The notes under the pieces: model-generated
Databases searched by the model: none
What the model was told of the DNA's origin: nothing
Seen by the model: only the letters and a program-made list of their open reading frames with translations
Assembly: GCA_902805475.1 (NCBI GenBank)
Contig: CADCSX010000005.1
Span: 2,243,501 to 2,307,500, forward strand
Length of the DNA: 64,000 nt
Source: Entonaema liquescens
Lineage: Eukaryota > Ascomycota > Sordariomycetes > Xylariales > Xylariaceae
Reading direction: 5' to 3'
Shown: positions 31,023 to 41,179 of the stretch, piece after piece
How positions within the stretch are numbered: position 1 is the first letter of the stretch
Layout of the letters: each line of letters begins with the position of its first letter
Made by a program: the position numbers and the translations under genes

Positions 31023-33225
31023 AGTATCTGAACAACTGGACGGCCAGTGCTATTCACGTCTGGACTGATCTCAGGAAACCGAAAGTTCGGTGGTACGTCA
31101 CGGATAACGGCCATCCTTATATTACTCCCGGCCCTCGAAGCTGGACCGTGGACGAGACCTTGGCATGATCTCGCCATCTGCCATCTTCCTCTTTTAGGAA
31201 TTCCTGGCCGTTGCATTGGCTGGGCCGGCTGAAAATTGCAACGCAGTACGGGAATTTTTGGAGACTGATGCGGAAAGTTCCCAGGGTAGATTTGAGAAAC
31301 GTGAGCACGTCATGTAAAGGTTGCGATCACGAATGTGGCTAAAACTTGTCAATACAACTATCACTTGCGCTATGCACGACGCGACCAACCAACCACTTTC
31401 CACCATGCTAGACTGTTAAGGACTCAGCGTAGTAACATCTCCGTGCTCCTGGGCATATCCAGCTCCTTGGAATTGGATTTACAGGTAAGCCAAGTCCAAA
31501 TTAGCGAATAGAAATACTCCCGATCATATTCGCCGCATCTGCATAGGAGCTATCGATTCTAACAAAATTCAGTAACCCCCACATCCCATTCGAACTCGTA
31601 GCTCATAGTAGTGATATGAATACGTAAGGCGGGCGAACGGGAACAAGTTGTACGCAGTAAAGATCGGTCTACATATAGAGACAGCCCGCCCCGAAAGTTA
31701 TTCGTAACCATATCTTGGCTGACTTGAGTGGGTTATCGAATCAGGTCGATACTAGCTACACCAACTACCTATGTTAGCCCATAATCCCCTTTGAGTTAAC
31801 TGAGTTCGTGATCAAAGACGCATTTCGTTCTCACTCCGGGTGTGAGTTATCCACTACGGAGATGGTGCGAACTGTAGGGCCGACTGTATGTGGAGTCTAC
31901 CGAACATGATCTACATAAAGAAATTAAACAAGATACTGAAACAAATGCTGAAGCAGAATTATACTTTAGTAACAATACTAGATTACTGAATTATCGTAGA
32001 CATCTAGGTTTATCCAGTTGGACTTTGTAGCGTACTCGCGTGTGAGCAAGGTCCTCATTATCTATGTTATATCACTATATAATGAAACATACCAAAATAC
32101 ATTCCTCGAAAAGATAGAAGTAAAGTCTTCAGTGGGAATCGGATTATTTTGGCGAACTAACCTTAGTAGGTTAATATAGAAGTTGGAAGTTAATTAGAAT
32201 TCCAGACGTAACTATTTAGTATTTAAGAAGTACTCGGATTTAATTCTAGATATTATTGTAGTATTGCAGGAACACTAGGTACAGCACAAGTTTCAAGAGT
32301 AGGGTAACTACGAATAGAATAACCAGGTAGATATTTGCTACGTACTACCGCATATGAGAACATGTGTCTCTAATACTGTATAGACTACGAAGGCTAGGTA
32401 GAGCCTTATTGAGTCCTTCAACTCACCAAAACAGTATAAAATGCAGTATAAAATGCTACATGTAACTCGTCCTTATAAGCCAACGAGTGGATTAGGTGAG
32501 ATTGATAGAAAGTACGAGTATGTTGGCTTGTGTATTGCTGTTTTATATACGTAGAATAATAAAGTCTATTTAGAGTTACTAAAGCTATATAATTAAGCTT
32601 CTTTAGTTAAACTTACTTATATCTCTTTAGAGACTAAGCTCTAAACTACTATAAACCCTCTCAGAGAAAGTCAGCCATCCTCCAAACTAGATATAAATCA
32701 GTTATTTTGAACCAAATATCTTTAACCTAGATCTTTCGACTTCCATATATTAGCGCTTTAATAACCATTCAGCTCTTCTTCCTACCCCTTAACTTCGTCT
32801 ACATTAGTTTATAGACTTATGAATTGTGTTTGGAAGAGCTCGGGTAAAATGTAACCAAATGAGGTCACCAAATATCCAACGGAATGTACGGAACCAAGCT
32901 ATAGCTTAGTAATGTATCTGGGACAGAGCGGGGGAATACTCCAAGATCATACGTAGTGGGGGTGGCTTCTCCAAGATGTAACTGTAACTGCATTATGTAG
33001 CTGCGGGTGGGCTAAATATTTAATATATAACGCTCAGTACATGTAGCACAGCGTCTCCCTTGTGTATCTATAGGTACTGGATACCCAAAGTACACCTCAC
33101 ATAGAGACAACAAAGAGTCAAAATCCCTTTGGCTGTTTAAAAATTAACTTATTAACATAAGGTCGCCTCTCGCCTATCCTTCAATCTTCCAAAACTACCA
33201 ATTAATACTGAGATATCTAACTGAG
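31023..33225. other. AT-rich gene-free tract, MFS / aldo-keto reductase
   Basis: 2.2 kb between two outward-facing genes. The first 400 bp next to the MFS start has normal composition. From about 31,880 to 33,150 it is strongly TA-rich with many short stop-dense stretches and no conserved frame. A small direct repeat CAGTATAAAATG x2 lies near 32431-32454. The composition resembles RIP-mutated repeat remnants of ascomycetes, but no LTR or transposase motif can be recognised. Confidence 0.5.
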
Positions 33226-34457
33226 ATGTCGGCGCCTTCTAACACCCCAAAGATGACCTATCGGTTCCTGGGCCGATCGGGTCTCCAGGTCTCAGCTATC
33301 TCCCTTGGTGGTTGGCTCACCTATGGTGGTCACGTCGACAACGGTATGTTGTTTTAAAGGATGTGTATAGAACGATACAGTGCTAATTGGTGCCGTAGAG
33401 AAGACGTTCTCCTGTATGAAGGCTGCTTATGATAGTGGTATTAACTTCTTTGACTGTGCTGAGGCTTACGCAGGTAAGGGAATTCCCCTCCCGCTTGTAA
33501 ACCAGATTTAAAAAAACGCTTGCTAATGTAGTAAATTAGGGGGCAAATCGGAAGAGGTGATGGGTGAGGCAATTAAAAAGTTCGGCTGGAAACGTAATGA
33601 CCTCGTGATATCGACGAAGGTAACTAGCAATATTTCACTAGGAAAAACCACCTAAGTCCTCGAGACAAGCTGCTAACGTCTTCGCAAAGATATACTGGGG
33701 CGTTGCTTTTGGTGACAACCCCGTTAATAACAAGGGACTAAGTCGAAAGCACATTATCGAGGGTATGAACGCCTCGTTATCCCGCCTAGGACTCGAATAT
33801 GTAGATCTCATCTACGCGCATCGCCCGGATAGGCTTACGCCGATGGAGGAGACGGTGCGCGCCTTTAACCATTTGATCAACACCGGAAAAGCGCTATACT
33901 GGGGTACATCGGAATGGAGCGCCGACGAGATCGCCCAGGCGTGGCGTTATGCCGACAAATTGAACCTCATAGGTCCGATTATGGAGCAGCCATTATATAA
34001 CATGTTGGATCGCGAGAGGGTAGAGAAAGAATATGCTCATCTGTACCGAGAAGTTGGACTCGGATTGACAGTGTTTTCACCGCTGAAAACGGGCATCCTC
34101 TCTGGCAAGTACAGGAACGGAATTCCCCCTGACTCCAGATATGCTCAAGAGACAGTTGAGTTCATCGCGGGGTTCTGGAAGCGCACGGGTAAGGAGAAAT
34201 GGGAAGGTATCATCGAGCAGGTGAAGAAGCTGGAGCCCATCGCGGACCAACTCGGTGTTAAGCAAAGCCAGCTAGCTTTGGCGTGGGTGCTCAAAAATCC
34301 AAACGTGAGCTCTGCCATTACTGGTGCGAGTAGTGCTGAGCAGGTGCACGAGAACGTACAAGCTATCGAGGTCGTAGATAAACTGACCCCGGAGATTATG
34401 GCCAAGATCGACGAAATCCTGGAAAACAAGCCGCCCGCCATTGTTGCAAGATTTTAG
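33226..34457 (+). CDS. Aldo/keto reductase, Kv-beta-like (AKR6 type)
   Basis: Four exons (33226-33343, 33399-33473, 33540-33619, 33690-34457) give 346 aa. MTYRFLGRSGLQVSAISLGGW starts the TIM barrel. The catalytic tetrad is visible as D and Y in NFFDCAEAYAG, K in LVISTK and H in YAHRPD. WGTSEWSADEI and the cofactor segment ITGASSAEQVHENVQAIEV are typical of the voltage-gated potassium channel beta-subunit branch. In fungi these are soluble NADPH-dependent carbonyl reductases of uncertain substrate. The third intron ends in GCAAAG, chosen because it gives STKIYWG. It lies downstream of the AT-rich tract and could belong to the neighbouring tailoring gene group. Confidence 0.93.
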
Positions 34458-34923
34458 AGGGTGATTTGTATGATGATAGCTATTAGCAAGGTTAGAAATA
34501 GTCTAGACAAGCAATGAATAGAGCTGCTGACCTCTTATGTAATAGCTATCCCCAGCGTCACTAGCTGCGAGTAGCTTATTGTGGACGTCGATAATATCCT
34601 CTTGAGGGACTTGACCGAGTAGATAAACATTAATATTCATTGAAAGCAAATGTAGAACGCCTCTGATACGGCTGCCATCCCAAGCAGATATCAATGCAGA
34701 TTCCAATCCTTCCTAACGGGGATGACCCATCCGTATGTCCCATACCGTCCAATATTCTATACAACAAGGCATACCAACGTGATGAGCGACCGTCTAATAT
34801 ATCTCTTTTCATAACCGTAATAATTTCGTCAGATACCCTAGGTTGCCCATATGCGCTCCCAAAACTCCATTGTCCTACACAAAATAGTATCCTTCTAAGC
34901 CTTCCGTACTTTAACGAGGGTGT
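34458..34923. other. Convergent 3' intergenic region, AKR / membrane protein
   Basis: 466 bp with no supportable gene. Several short open frames on both strands lack any family feature. Confidence 0.6.
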
Positions 34924-35447
34924 TTAATGTGGAGGTAAGACCGCCCTCGGAGGCGGTTCTGGTATAGTAGATGTCGGAACAGGTGCTGGGGATTGTGCCT
35001 GGTCTGTTCCTAGCTGTAATTCTTCGTACGTTGGTGGTCTGCTAGTACCGGCTGCGTCGGTAGCTACAGCGTTCGGCGTCGGTTGTATGGGGCTCAGTTC
35101 TACGTCGTCGGCGTTATCGGGTCGTTTTGGGCGGGAGTGTAGGCTGGTGGCGCTTCGCCCAGCTCATTTAGACCTTCTTCTCTACTATCAAAGCCCGACC
35201 CTAATCCACGCCTTCCTCCTCTTGCCCGGCGCTCGGCCGGGGCCCTCGATCTCGAACGGTTACCCATGGCTTCTAGATCCCGTTCTAAGGCGCTAGTGCC
35301 GTAAAGCATGCGGAGCTTTCTTCGGCGGCGATAGCGGTAACACATAAGGAGTGTTCCGACACCGATAAATATGATAATCGGGACGAGTACCCAGGAAAAC
35401 GGGTATGTTGCGAATATATTATGCGAGCCGCTGTCTTCGGAATCCAT
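34924..35447 (-). CDS. Small single-pass membrane protein with PY motifs, frame broken near 35119-35121
   Basis: The frame from the ATG at 35447 encodes 115 aa: a short lumenal N-terminus, one membrane span (about residues 17-36, FSWVLVPIIIFIGVGTLLMC) and a basic RYRRRRK stop-transfer. A cytosolic tail containing the PPAY motif ends at 35100. The next frame continues without interruption from there to a TAA at 34924-34926 and holds a second PY motif, RPPTYEELQ. One extra C at the CCC of GACCCGAT would fuse them into one tail of about 174 aa. Alternatively a 72-nt intron with a weak GTCTAA donor and an ACGTAG acceptor is phase-compatible but would delete PPAY. PY motifs recruit WW-domain (Rsp5/Nedd4) ubiquitin ligases; a trafficking-adaptor role is inferred. 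Confidence 0.65.
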
Positions 35448-36779
35448 TTTGGATCTTATTTAGGCTTGTCGCGTGACTTGGATCGGGAACTAGCTTCGGC
35501 TCGAGGGTTGAATTGATTATAAGTTGAACTAGACGTATAAAATCGTAGGTGGGAGAGCTAGGAGCGACGTCTTAATGACCAGCTAGTGTTGGACGAAATA
35601 TTCGTATGCCAAGTGCGATGCAGAGAGCGGAGAGTCTGTGTGGCACCGAGGGGTGATGGAGGGATAGAGAGGATGGAGGGGATGAAGGGTGGTGATTTCA
35701 TCTAAGATCCATCGGATTGAGCGGTATCTTGCGGTGTCGGCTTCGCAACGCTATACTTGCGAATGCATCACATGGGAGAAGATCTGCAAAGGCGCACCTC
35801 GTACAGCTCGTACCGTTGACGGTGGTTCGAACTCATCTGATAGTGTTAAGTGTAACATGAACCGGGGGCGGATAGAGAGTAGAGCGGCCCCGAGTGATGA
35901 GGGGAAGAATCCTTTTTGATCAACCCCTGAGATGCGCAACCAAATTTCTTCCAAAGTGGTCACGAACTTTTTTAAGAAGGAGGTTGGCGCAAAATTCGAA
36001 TTGTAGGAGATGAAAAGTTGAAATACGTAAATACGTAAATACGCCGATAGGCGACCCGGTAAGTTCGGATCATCGAGCTGACAACCGGTTCTTCCAGGTC
36101 CTAAACCTTGGAGGCTTTGTCTCCCTACGTAAACGTTTGTAAACGTCAAGCTAAAATTCACGCTAATGCTTTAACCCCCCTCCCCCCGGCAGCCCTGGCT
36201 TACTACATGTGTACGTAGTATCCGGGTATGCAATTTGTATCGACAACTACTTACCTACTTTATATGTGCTTGTATCTAATTACTGCGCGGTAAGGTTGTC
36301 ATTTTCGTAACAGGGGTTTCTAGTTTCTTCGATTGCTGGAATTATTTCTGGCTCGGCTAGAAACATCATCTACCATATAGAAACATTTATGTATAATCGA
36401 AGATTAAGACATGCATAGGTAGAAATTGATCATTGGCTAGCGTACAAACCTAATGCTATGTATGTACCCGTGTAGTAAGAACGTACGTGCCTGCTTAGAA
36501 CCGCCCTAAACTTTATTTATTTAAGGAGCTCATGTCAGACCTGAGGTCTGGTGTGGGTCTGTATTTCGCAGCTGGAAAGTTTCATCCATTCCATCTTGTC
36601 TTTTAGTCAGTAAGCACAAAAATCAACAATTTCCGGGATTCATCATAATTGGATGTCAAGCTAGAAGCCTAGCCCTTTAGGCGTCGATAAAAATAAATCA
36701 GAAGAGCTTCGGCCGAGGAGCCTAACTCCTACATACACAGCGACAACCCGGAGACCTTGAAGACTCCCAAAAATACACC
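35448..36779. other. Divergent intergenic region, membrane protein / tfb5
   Basis: 1.3 kb of promoter-containing DNA without a recognisable gene. A minus-strand frame at 35751-36161 has no motif support. A triple AATACGT repeat lies at about 36023-36044, and an imperfect dyad CAGACC-TGA-GGTCTG near 36537-36551. Confidence 0.55.
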
Positions 36780-37116
36780 ATGGTGCGTGCTATTAAAGGT
36801 AACTTTTATTCTCGTAGCTTGTGACATTGTTTAGATACTAATACATATTTAGGCACTTTGGTTGAATGCGAGCCCTCAATCAAATCCATCATCATCAGTA
36901 TCGACAGCGTCAATAATGAGTACATAATCGAGGACCTGGACGAAACCCACCTTGTAATCAAAGATAATATGGTGACACAGTTAAAGATAGAGCTCGATAG
37001 GGTATAGTCTGGTTTTCCCCAAACTCTTAGTTTAGAATACTAACACATCTTAGCGATTGAAGGAGAACGTTCCCGAGGTGGAGGACGACTCCGATTCAGA
37101 CCGTGATGTTAAATAA
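36780..37116 (+). CDS. tfb5: TFIIH subunit Tfb5 (GTF2H5/TTDA)
   Basis: A small three-exon gene (36780-36798, 36853-37001, 37054-37116) encoding 76 aa, missed by simple ORF length filters. The protein MVRAIKGTLVECEPSIKSII...EYIIEDLDETHLVI matches the Tfb5/TTDA pattern from yeast to human (K-A-I-K-G near the start, IIEDLD-x-THL in the middle). The acidic DDSDSD tail is fungal. Tfb5 stabilises TFIIH with Tfb2 and is needed for nucleotide excision repair. Introns are 54 and 52 nt with clean GTAACT/TTTAG and GTATAG/CTTAG borders. It converges with the dienoyl-CoA isomerase. Confidence 0.93.
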
Positions 37117-37131
37117 AGGGAACTTCATGGC

Positions 37132-37141
37132 TACCTAGGTA
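37132..37141. repeat. TACCTAGGTA palindrome, followed by a second TCTAGGTAG copy
   Basis: An exact copy of the dispersed palindrome lies 15 bp past the tfb5 stop codon, immediately followed by a partial second copy (to about 37150). It lies in the convergent tfb5 / dienoyl-CoA isomerase spacer. Confidence 0.8.
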
Positions 37142-37310
37142 TCTAGGTAGAAACCCCTATCAAGTATCAACAAACGTAAATTCTTATATAACTCGCTTCG
37201 TACACATCATTCTATCAATTTAAAAGGACATCAAATCTTCCTCTGCCAGTTGTAAATGGGTCTATACTCGGTGCGCTTTGATATCATCCGATGCACCTAT
37301 CATTATCAAT

Positions 37311-38286
37311 CTATAGCTTTTCAAACCTCGGCCTAGTCCTTCTCAGTCCAGACAGCAATGCAGTCTTAAAGTCGTTAGACTGAAGCATCGCCTGGTTCCA
37401 TAGGCTTGTGTACCTTAAGTCTATTATAGTTAGTTATTGCACTGCTCTATACCTCGATGGTGCACTTACTATCGGCAACTGTGTTGTCCCTAGCATGGTT
37501 CAGCAACTCTTTCGTACCTTGGACAGCAACTGGACTCTTAGATGCAATGAAGGATGCGAGCATGCTGGCCGCTTCGATGGCCTTTGCTTTGGTCTCTAGC
37601 ACCTGACTCACAAATCCAACAGCAAGAGCTTCCTCGGCACCGAAGCCTCGAGCTGTCAAGCAGACGTCTTTAACCCACGAGAAGCTCGAGACGATCTTTG
37701 GCAGTCTTGCAAGAGTACCGATGTCTGCGGCCATGCCAATGTCGACTTCTTTAACGGAGAATCTGGTGTCCCTTGAGCAGATTCTCACGTCTGCACAACA
37801 GGCTATGTCGATGGCCAAGCCAATAGACACGCCATTCATAACACAGATAACAGCTAACGTATTTGTTAGTTGGAGGTGATCATTTAAAACCTCACGAACT
37901 TGGTTTTGTGTTGACTTACGCTTCTCGCATTTCTCTATCTGGTTTATGCAGTCTTGGAACTCGTAGATTTGACGTCGAAGCTTGGTTGCCTGCCTCGCGG
38001 CATCTGATTGTTGGTCACGGTTGCCCAAGAGGCCTTGCTGATCCACGGCTTGCACATCTAGACCAGCGGTAAATGCCCGGTCGCCGACTGCAGAAAGTAT
38101 TATAGCGCGAACACCAGGGTCACGAGACAACTTTGCAAATATCCTTCCAATCTCCACCCACATATCTGGTGTGAATGCATTTAGCTTGGATGGACGATTG
38201 ATCTCGACATGGGCCACATATTCGGACGGCGACGAGATGATAAAGTGCCTAAAGTCTGAATAACTTTCTCTTTCTGATTGGCCCAT
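37311..38286 (-). CDS. Delta(3,5)-Delta(2,4)-dienoyl-CoA isomerase (ECH1-like)
   Basis: Three exons (38286-37920, 37853-37470, 37420-37311) give 286 aa. The crotonase fold shows the oxyanion loop AFTAGLDVQAVD and PVICVMNGVSIGLAIDIACCADVRICS. The active-site segment FSVKEVDIGMAADIGTLARLPKI is the hallmark of dienoyl-CoA isomerases: two acids, in EVDIG and AADIG. This separates it from ordinary enoyl-CoA hydratases. The C-terminus FEKL ends in KL and may act as a weak PTS1, so a peroxisomal role in beta-oxidation of odd-position double bonds is likely. Both introns restore conserved residues (CEK/PVICV and VADNLRYTSLWNQ). It is divergent from utp15. Confidence 0.93.
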
Positions 38287-38768
38287 GATTTAGAATTTGG
38301 TGTTTTTATAAAAGGGGGAGTTCGATATAAGTTAACGCCTGGGTGATATAAAAAATATCTTTGGAAATGTGAGGAGTTGAAACTGATTCTTTTCTACTTA
38401 CTTCGTACATATCTCTTATGTAAATCGTTCCAGCTTTATGACTTGGTCTTACACCCCCGACTTGCCGAGGCACCCTCTCTTTACCTATGGACCCTGTTTT
38501 GAATTGCATATGTACCGTTACATTGTTGCTATGCACCTGTCGCGAGTCACTCCAGCCACAATCCCGTTGATCCCTGCTTCGTCTTATCAATTCGTCCTTA
38601 TCGCGCTAAGCTAACGTACAACTAGGCTTAGATCGTCGGTGGGAAATTGTCTAATTGACCGATTCCCAAAGAAAAAAAGTTGATTGGTTTCTCGACCTCA
38701 ATTATACGATTTTTTTTTTTTTTCATTCACAAGCACACGACAGGCATCTATCACACACCAATTTGACG
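38287..38768. promoter_or_regulatory. Divergent promoter region, dienoyl-CoA isomerase / utp15
   Basis: 482 bp between the two start codons. A T12-type run lies about 45 bp upstream of the utp15 ATG. No specific element was recognised. Confidence 0.5.
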
Positions 38769-40379
38769 ATGGCGGCAGAAGTCGCGCCCCTCCCGCAGTT
38801 GAAGCTTCCTTCGGGACCTTCTCAAATTACTGCAGAACAACGATATTGGAAGTCATTCAAAAACCAACTCGTGATTCCGTCGCCGACACAATACCCCATT
38901 ACCCATATCACCGTTCCTGCGACCAACCCAGCTGCGATTGGATCTTCCAACAATGATTACTTTGCTGTTACGACGGGAACCCGTGTCCAGATCTACTCGA
39001 TAAGAACGAGGAAGCTGGTTAAAACAATCACTCGTTTTGGAGACATTGCTCGGAGCGGAGATGTGCGGCGGGACGGTCGCATATTGGTAGCCGGAGACGA
39101 TACGGGCAAGATTCAAGTCTTCGATGTCGGGTCGCGGGCTATCCTCAAGACATGGGCACAACATAAGCAGCCGGTATGGACAACGAAGTTTTCTCCGGCC
39201 GATCTCACGACTCTTATGAGTACGAGCGACGATAAGACAGTGAGGTTATGGGATCTACCTAGTCAAGAGAGCACATCGACGTTTGTAGGCCATGCCGACT
39301 ACGTGCGCTGCGGTAGCTTCATGCCCGGAACCATGTCAAACATGCTCGTGTCTGGTAGTTACGATTCTACGGTCAAGCTCTGGGATCCCCGAACACCAGG
39401 TACAGCCGTCATGACGTTTAAACACGCCGCACCTATAGAAGACGTGTTACCTCTGCTTTCTGGAACTACTGTTCTCGCATCGTCCGAAAACCAGATCTCC
39501 GTTCTCGACCTCGTAGCTGCGAAGCCGCAGCACATAATATCTAATCACCAGAAGACCGTTACTTCTCTGTCTCTTGCCTCGAACGGCCGTCGTTTAGTAT
39601 CTGGAGGTCTGGACGGTCACGTCAAGATCTTTGAAACAACAGGATGGAACGTCGTTGCAGGTGCCAAATATCCTTCTCCCATTTTAGCCGTCAGGGTTAT
39701 TACCGCCGGCGCCAACGACGATGACCGGCATTTGGCTGTGGGCATGCAATCTGGTGTTCTGTCGTTGCGCACGCGGCTCACAGGACCCGAGGCTACGCGC
39801 GAGCGCGAGCGTGAAAAGGAGATGGCCGCGCTGCTCTCCGGGAACATCGAGTCACACGACAAGGCCAAGAACAAGCGGAAGCGCCGCCATGGCGCCGCCA
39901 AGCGGCTCGACATGGTTGGAGAGGGTGCCGACGTCGTCATCGCCAATGACCTCTCACGGCCTAAGCGCGAGACGCCCTGGCAAAAAGATCTGCGGCACGG
40001 CCGGTTCGCGGCGGCCCTAGATCGGGTGCTCGACCCGAGCGCTAAAGATCATAGCCCCCTGACAGTGCTCACACTCCTCATTGCGCTCCGCCACCGCAGC
40101 GCCCTCCGCGAAGCTCTTGAGGGCCGTGACGAAGCTACCGTCCAGCCTGTCCTTAAGTGGGTACAGACGCACATCGTCGATCCCCGCTACGTCAACATAT
40201 GCACCGATGTCGCTATGCACCTTCTCGATCTGTACACCGAGTTCGTCGGCGGCAGTGCCGAGCTCCAGGCCGGCTTCAAGACGCTACACCGCAGAGTGCG
40301 GCTCGAGGTCGAGAGGGCGCAGGTGGCGACGCAGACGAGCGGGATGTTGGGAACTTTGCTGGTGAGCAGCTTGGATTAA
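38769..40379 (+). CDS. utp15: U3 snoRNP protein Utp15 (WD40)
   Basis: A single exon encodes 536 aa. The open frame extends upstream to 38655, but only through a TTG codon; the ATG at 38769 gives the family start MAAEVAPLPQLKLP. Residues about 45-330 carry six or seven WD40 blades, for example TSDDKTVRLWDL, VSGSYDSTVKLWDP and VSGGLDGHVKIFE. The C-terminal UTP15 domain (about 400-536, with TPWQKDLRHGRFAAALD and the PLTVLTLLIALRHRSALREAL helix) is diagnostic. Utp15 belongs to the t-UTP/UtpA complex of the small-subunit processome and acts in rDNA transcription and 18S pre-rRNA processing in the nucleolus. The 3' third is distinctly G+C-rich. Confidence 0.95.
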   Translation: MAAEVAPLPQLKLPSGPSQITAEQRYWKSFKNQLVIPSPTQYPITHITVPATNPAAIGSSNNDYFAVTTGTRVQIYSIRTRKLVKTITRFGDIARSGDVRRDGRILVAGDDTGKIQVFDVGSRAILKTWAQHKQPVWTTKFSPADLTTLMSTSDDKTVRLWDLPSQESTSTFVGHADYVRCGSFMPGTMSNMLVSGSYDSTVKLWDPRTPGTAVMTFKHAAPIEDVLPLLSGTTVLASSENQISVLDLVAAKPQHIISNHQKTVTSLSLASNGRRLVSGGLDGHVKIFETTGWNVVAGAKYPSPILAVRVITAGANDDDRHLAVGMQSGVLSLRTRLTGPEATREREREKEMAALLSGNIESHDKAKNKRKRRHGAAKRLDMVGEGADVVIANDLSRPKRETPWQKDLRHGRFAAALDRVLDPSAKDHSPLTVLTLLIALRHRSALREALEGRDEATVQPVLKWVQTHIVDPRYVNICTDVAMHLLDLYTEFVGGSAELQAGFKTLHRRVRLEVERAQVATQTSGMLGTLLVSSLD

Positions 40380-41179
40380 TGTGTTTGGTATTTGTAAGGT
40401 TCCAGCGGGAAAGAAGAGGACAGGTCAGTCGGAGAAAAGGGGAAGAAACAGTCTAGACACTGTTATGCTTTTTTTTGCATGGCGATGGCGTTTCGGGCCG
40501 GAAAGCTAAAGGGTATTTTTCGATTGTAAGGTCGTTTTAGGATCGGACTTGATATCTGGGTACGAACGAAGGAAGCTCGCCGCCGGGCGTTGTAAGACTC
40601 GAATAGTATAAGCAAAAGAAATATAGCCTGGCATTATGGATTTTGTTGTATGGCTACTCAATTTGAATAATAGTTCTAAGTTGCAGGAAAAGACTAAAAC
40701 AAGTGCGCATTGCAAAGTTTTGTCGATTTACTTAAACACCGGGTCGCATTACAGTACACAGCACCATACATGAAGAAGTTAAAGCATATTTCGAAACCTT
40801 CGTATATTTCCAGGGGTAGCTATCAAAATCGGTCCCACCAACTGAAGCCATCTCTGAACTTCCTAGCCTCTAATTACATCGACTAGGCTATACACGTGTC
40901 TAAACAGAGATTTAGACCCTTTTCCATCCAACCCTCCGCGGTATTTTCCACACGCCGAATCCCCTTCCGCACGTCTTGTCTATATGCTCACGACCAAACG
41001 CGATTACCCTCCCCCCAAGGCATTCAAGAGAAATAGCACCAAGATCCCGGACGGAGAGACAAGAAAGGGGGAAATATCAAACAGCAAAAAGTAAGTAACC
41101 CTGTACCTACCTCCTTTGCTTCAAACACATTATACATATTATACAACGCCTTCTCTCGAATTCGTAAAGCTTGGTCTCG
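40380..41179. other. Convergent 3' intergenic region, utp15 / C2 protein
   Basis: 800 bp without a supportable gene, forming the 3' flanks of two converging genes. Short frames (for example 40506-40715 on the minus strand) have no conserved feature. Confidence 0.6.

Noticed and set aside
35800..35860. Second tRNA-like box (GGTTCGAACTC)
   Set aside because: The surrounding sequence does not fold into a cloverleaf and no A-box is present.
38655..38768. N-terminal extension of Utp15
   Set aside because: It begins at TTG and reads through a poly-Phe stretch; the ATG at 38769 matches the family start.
40157..40456. Plus-strand frames overlapping the end of utp15
   Set aside because: Out-of-frame shadows in G+C-rich coding DNA.
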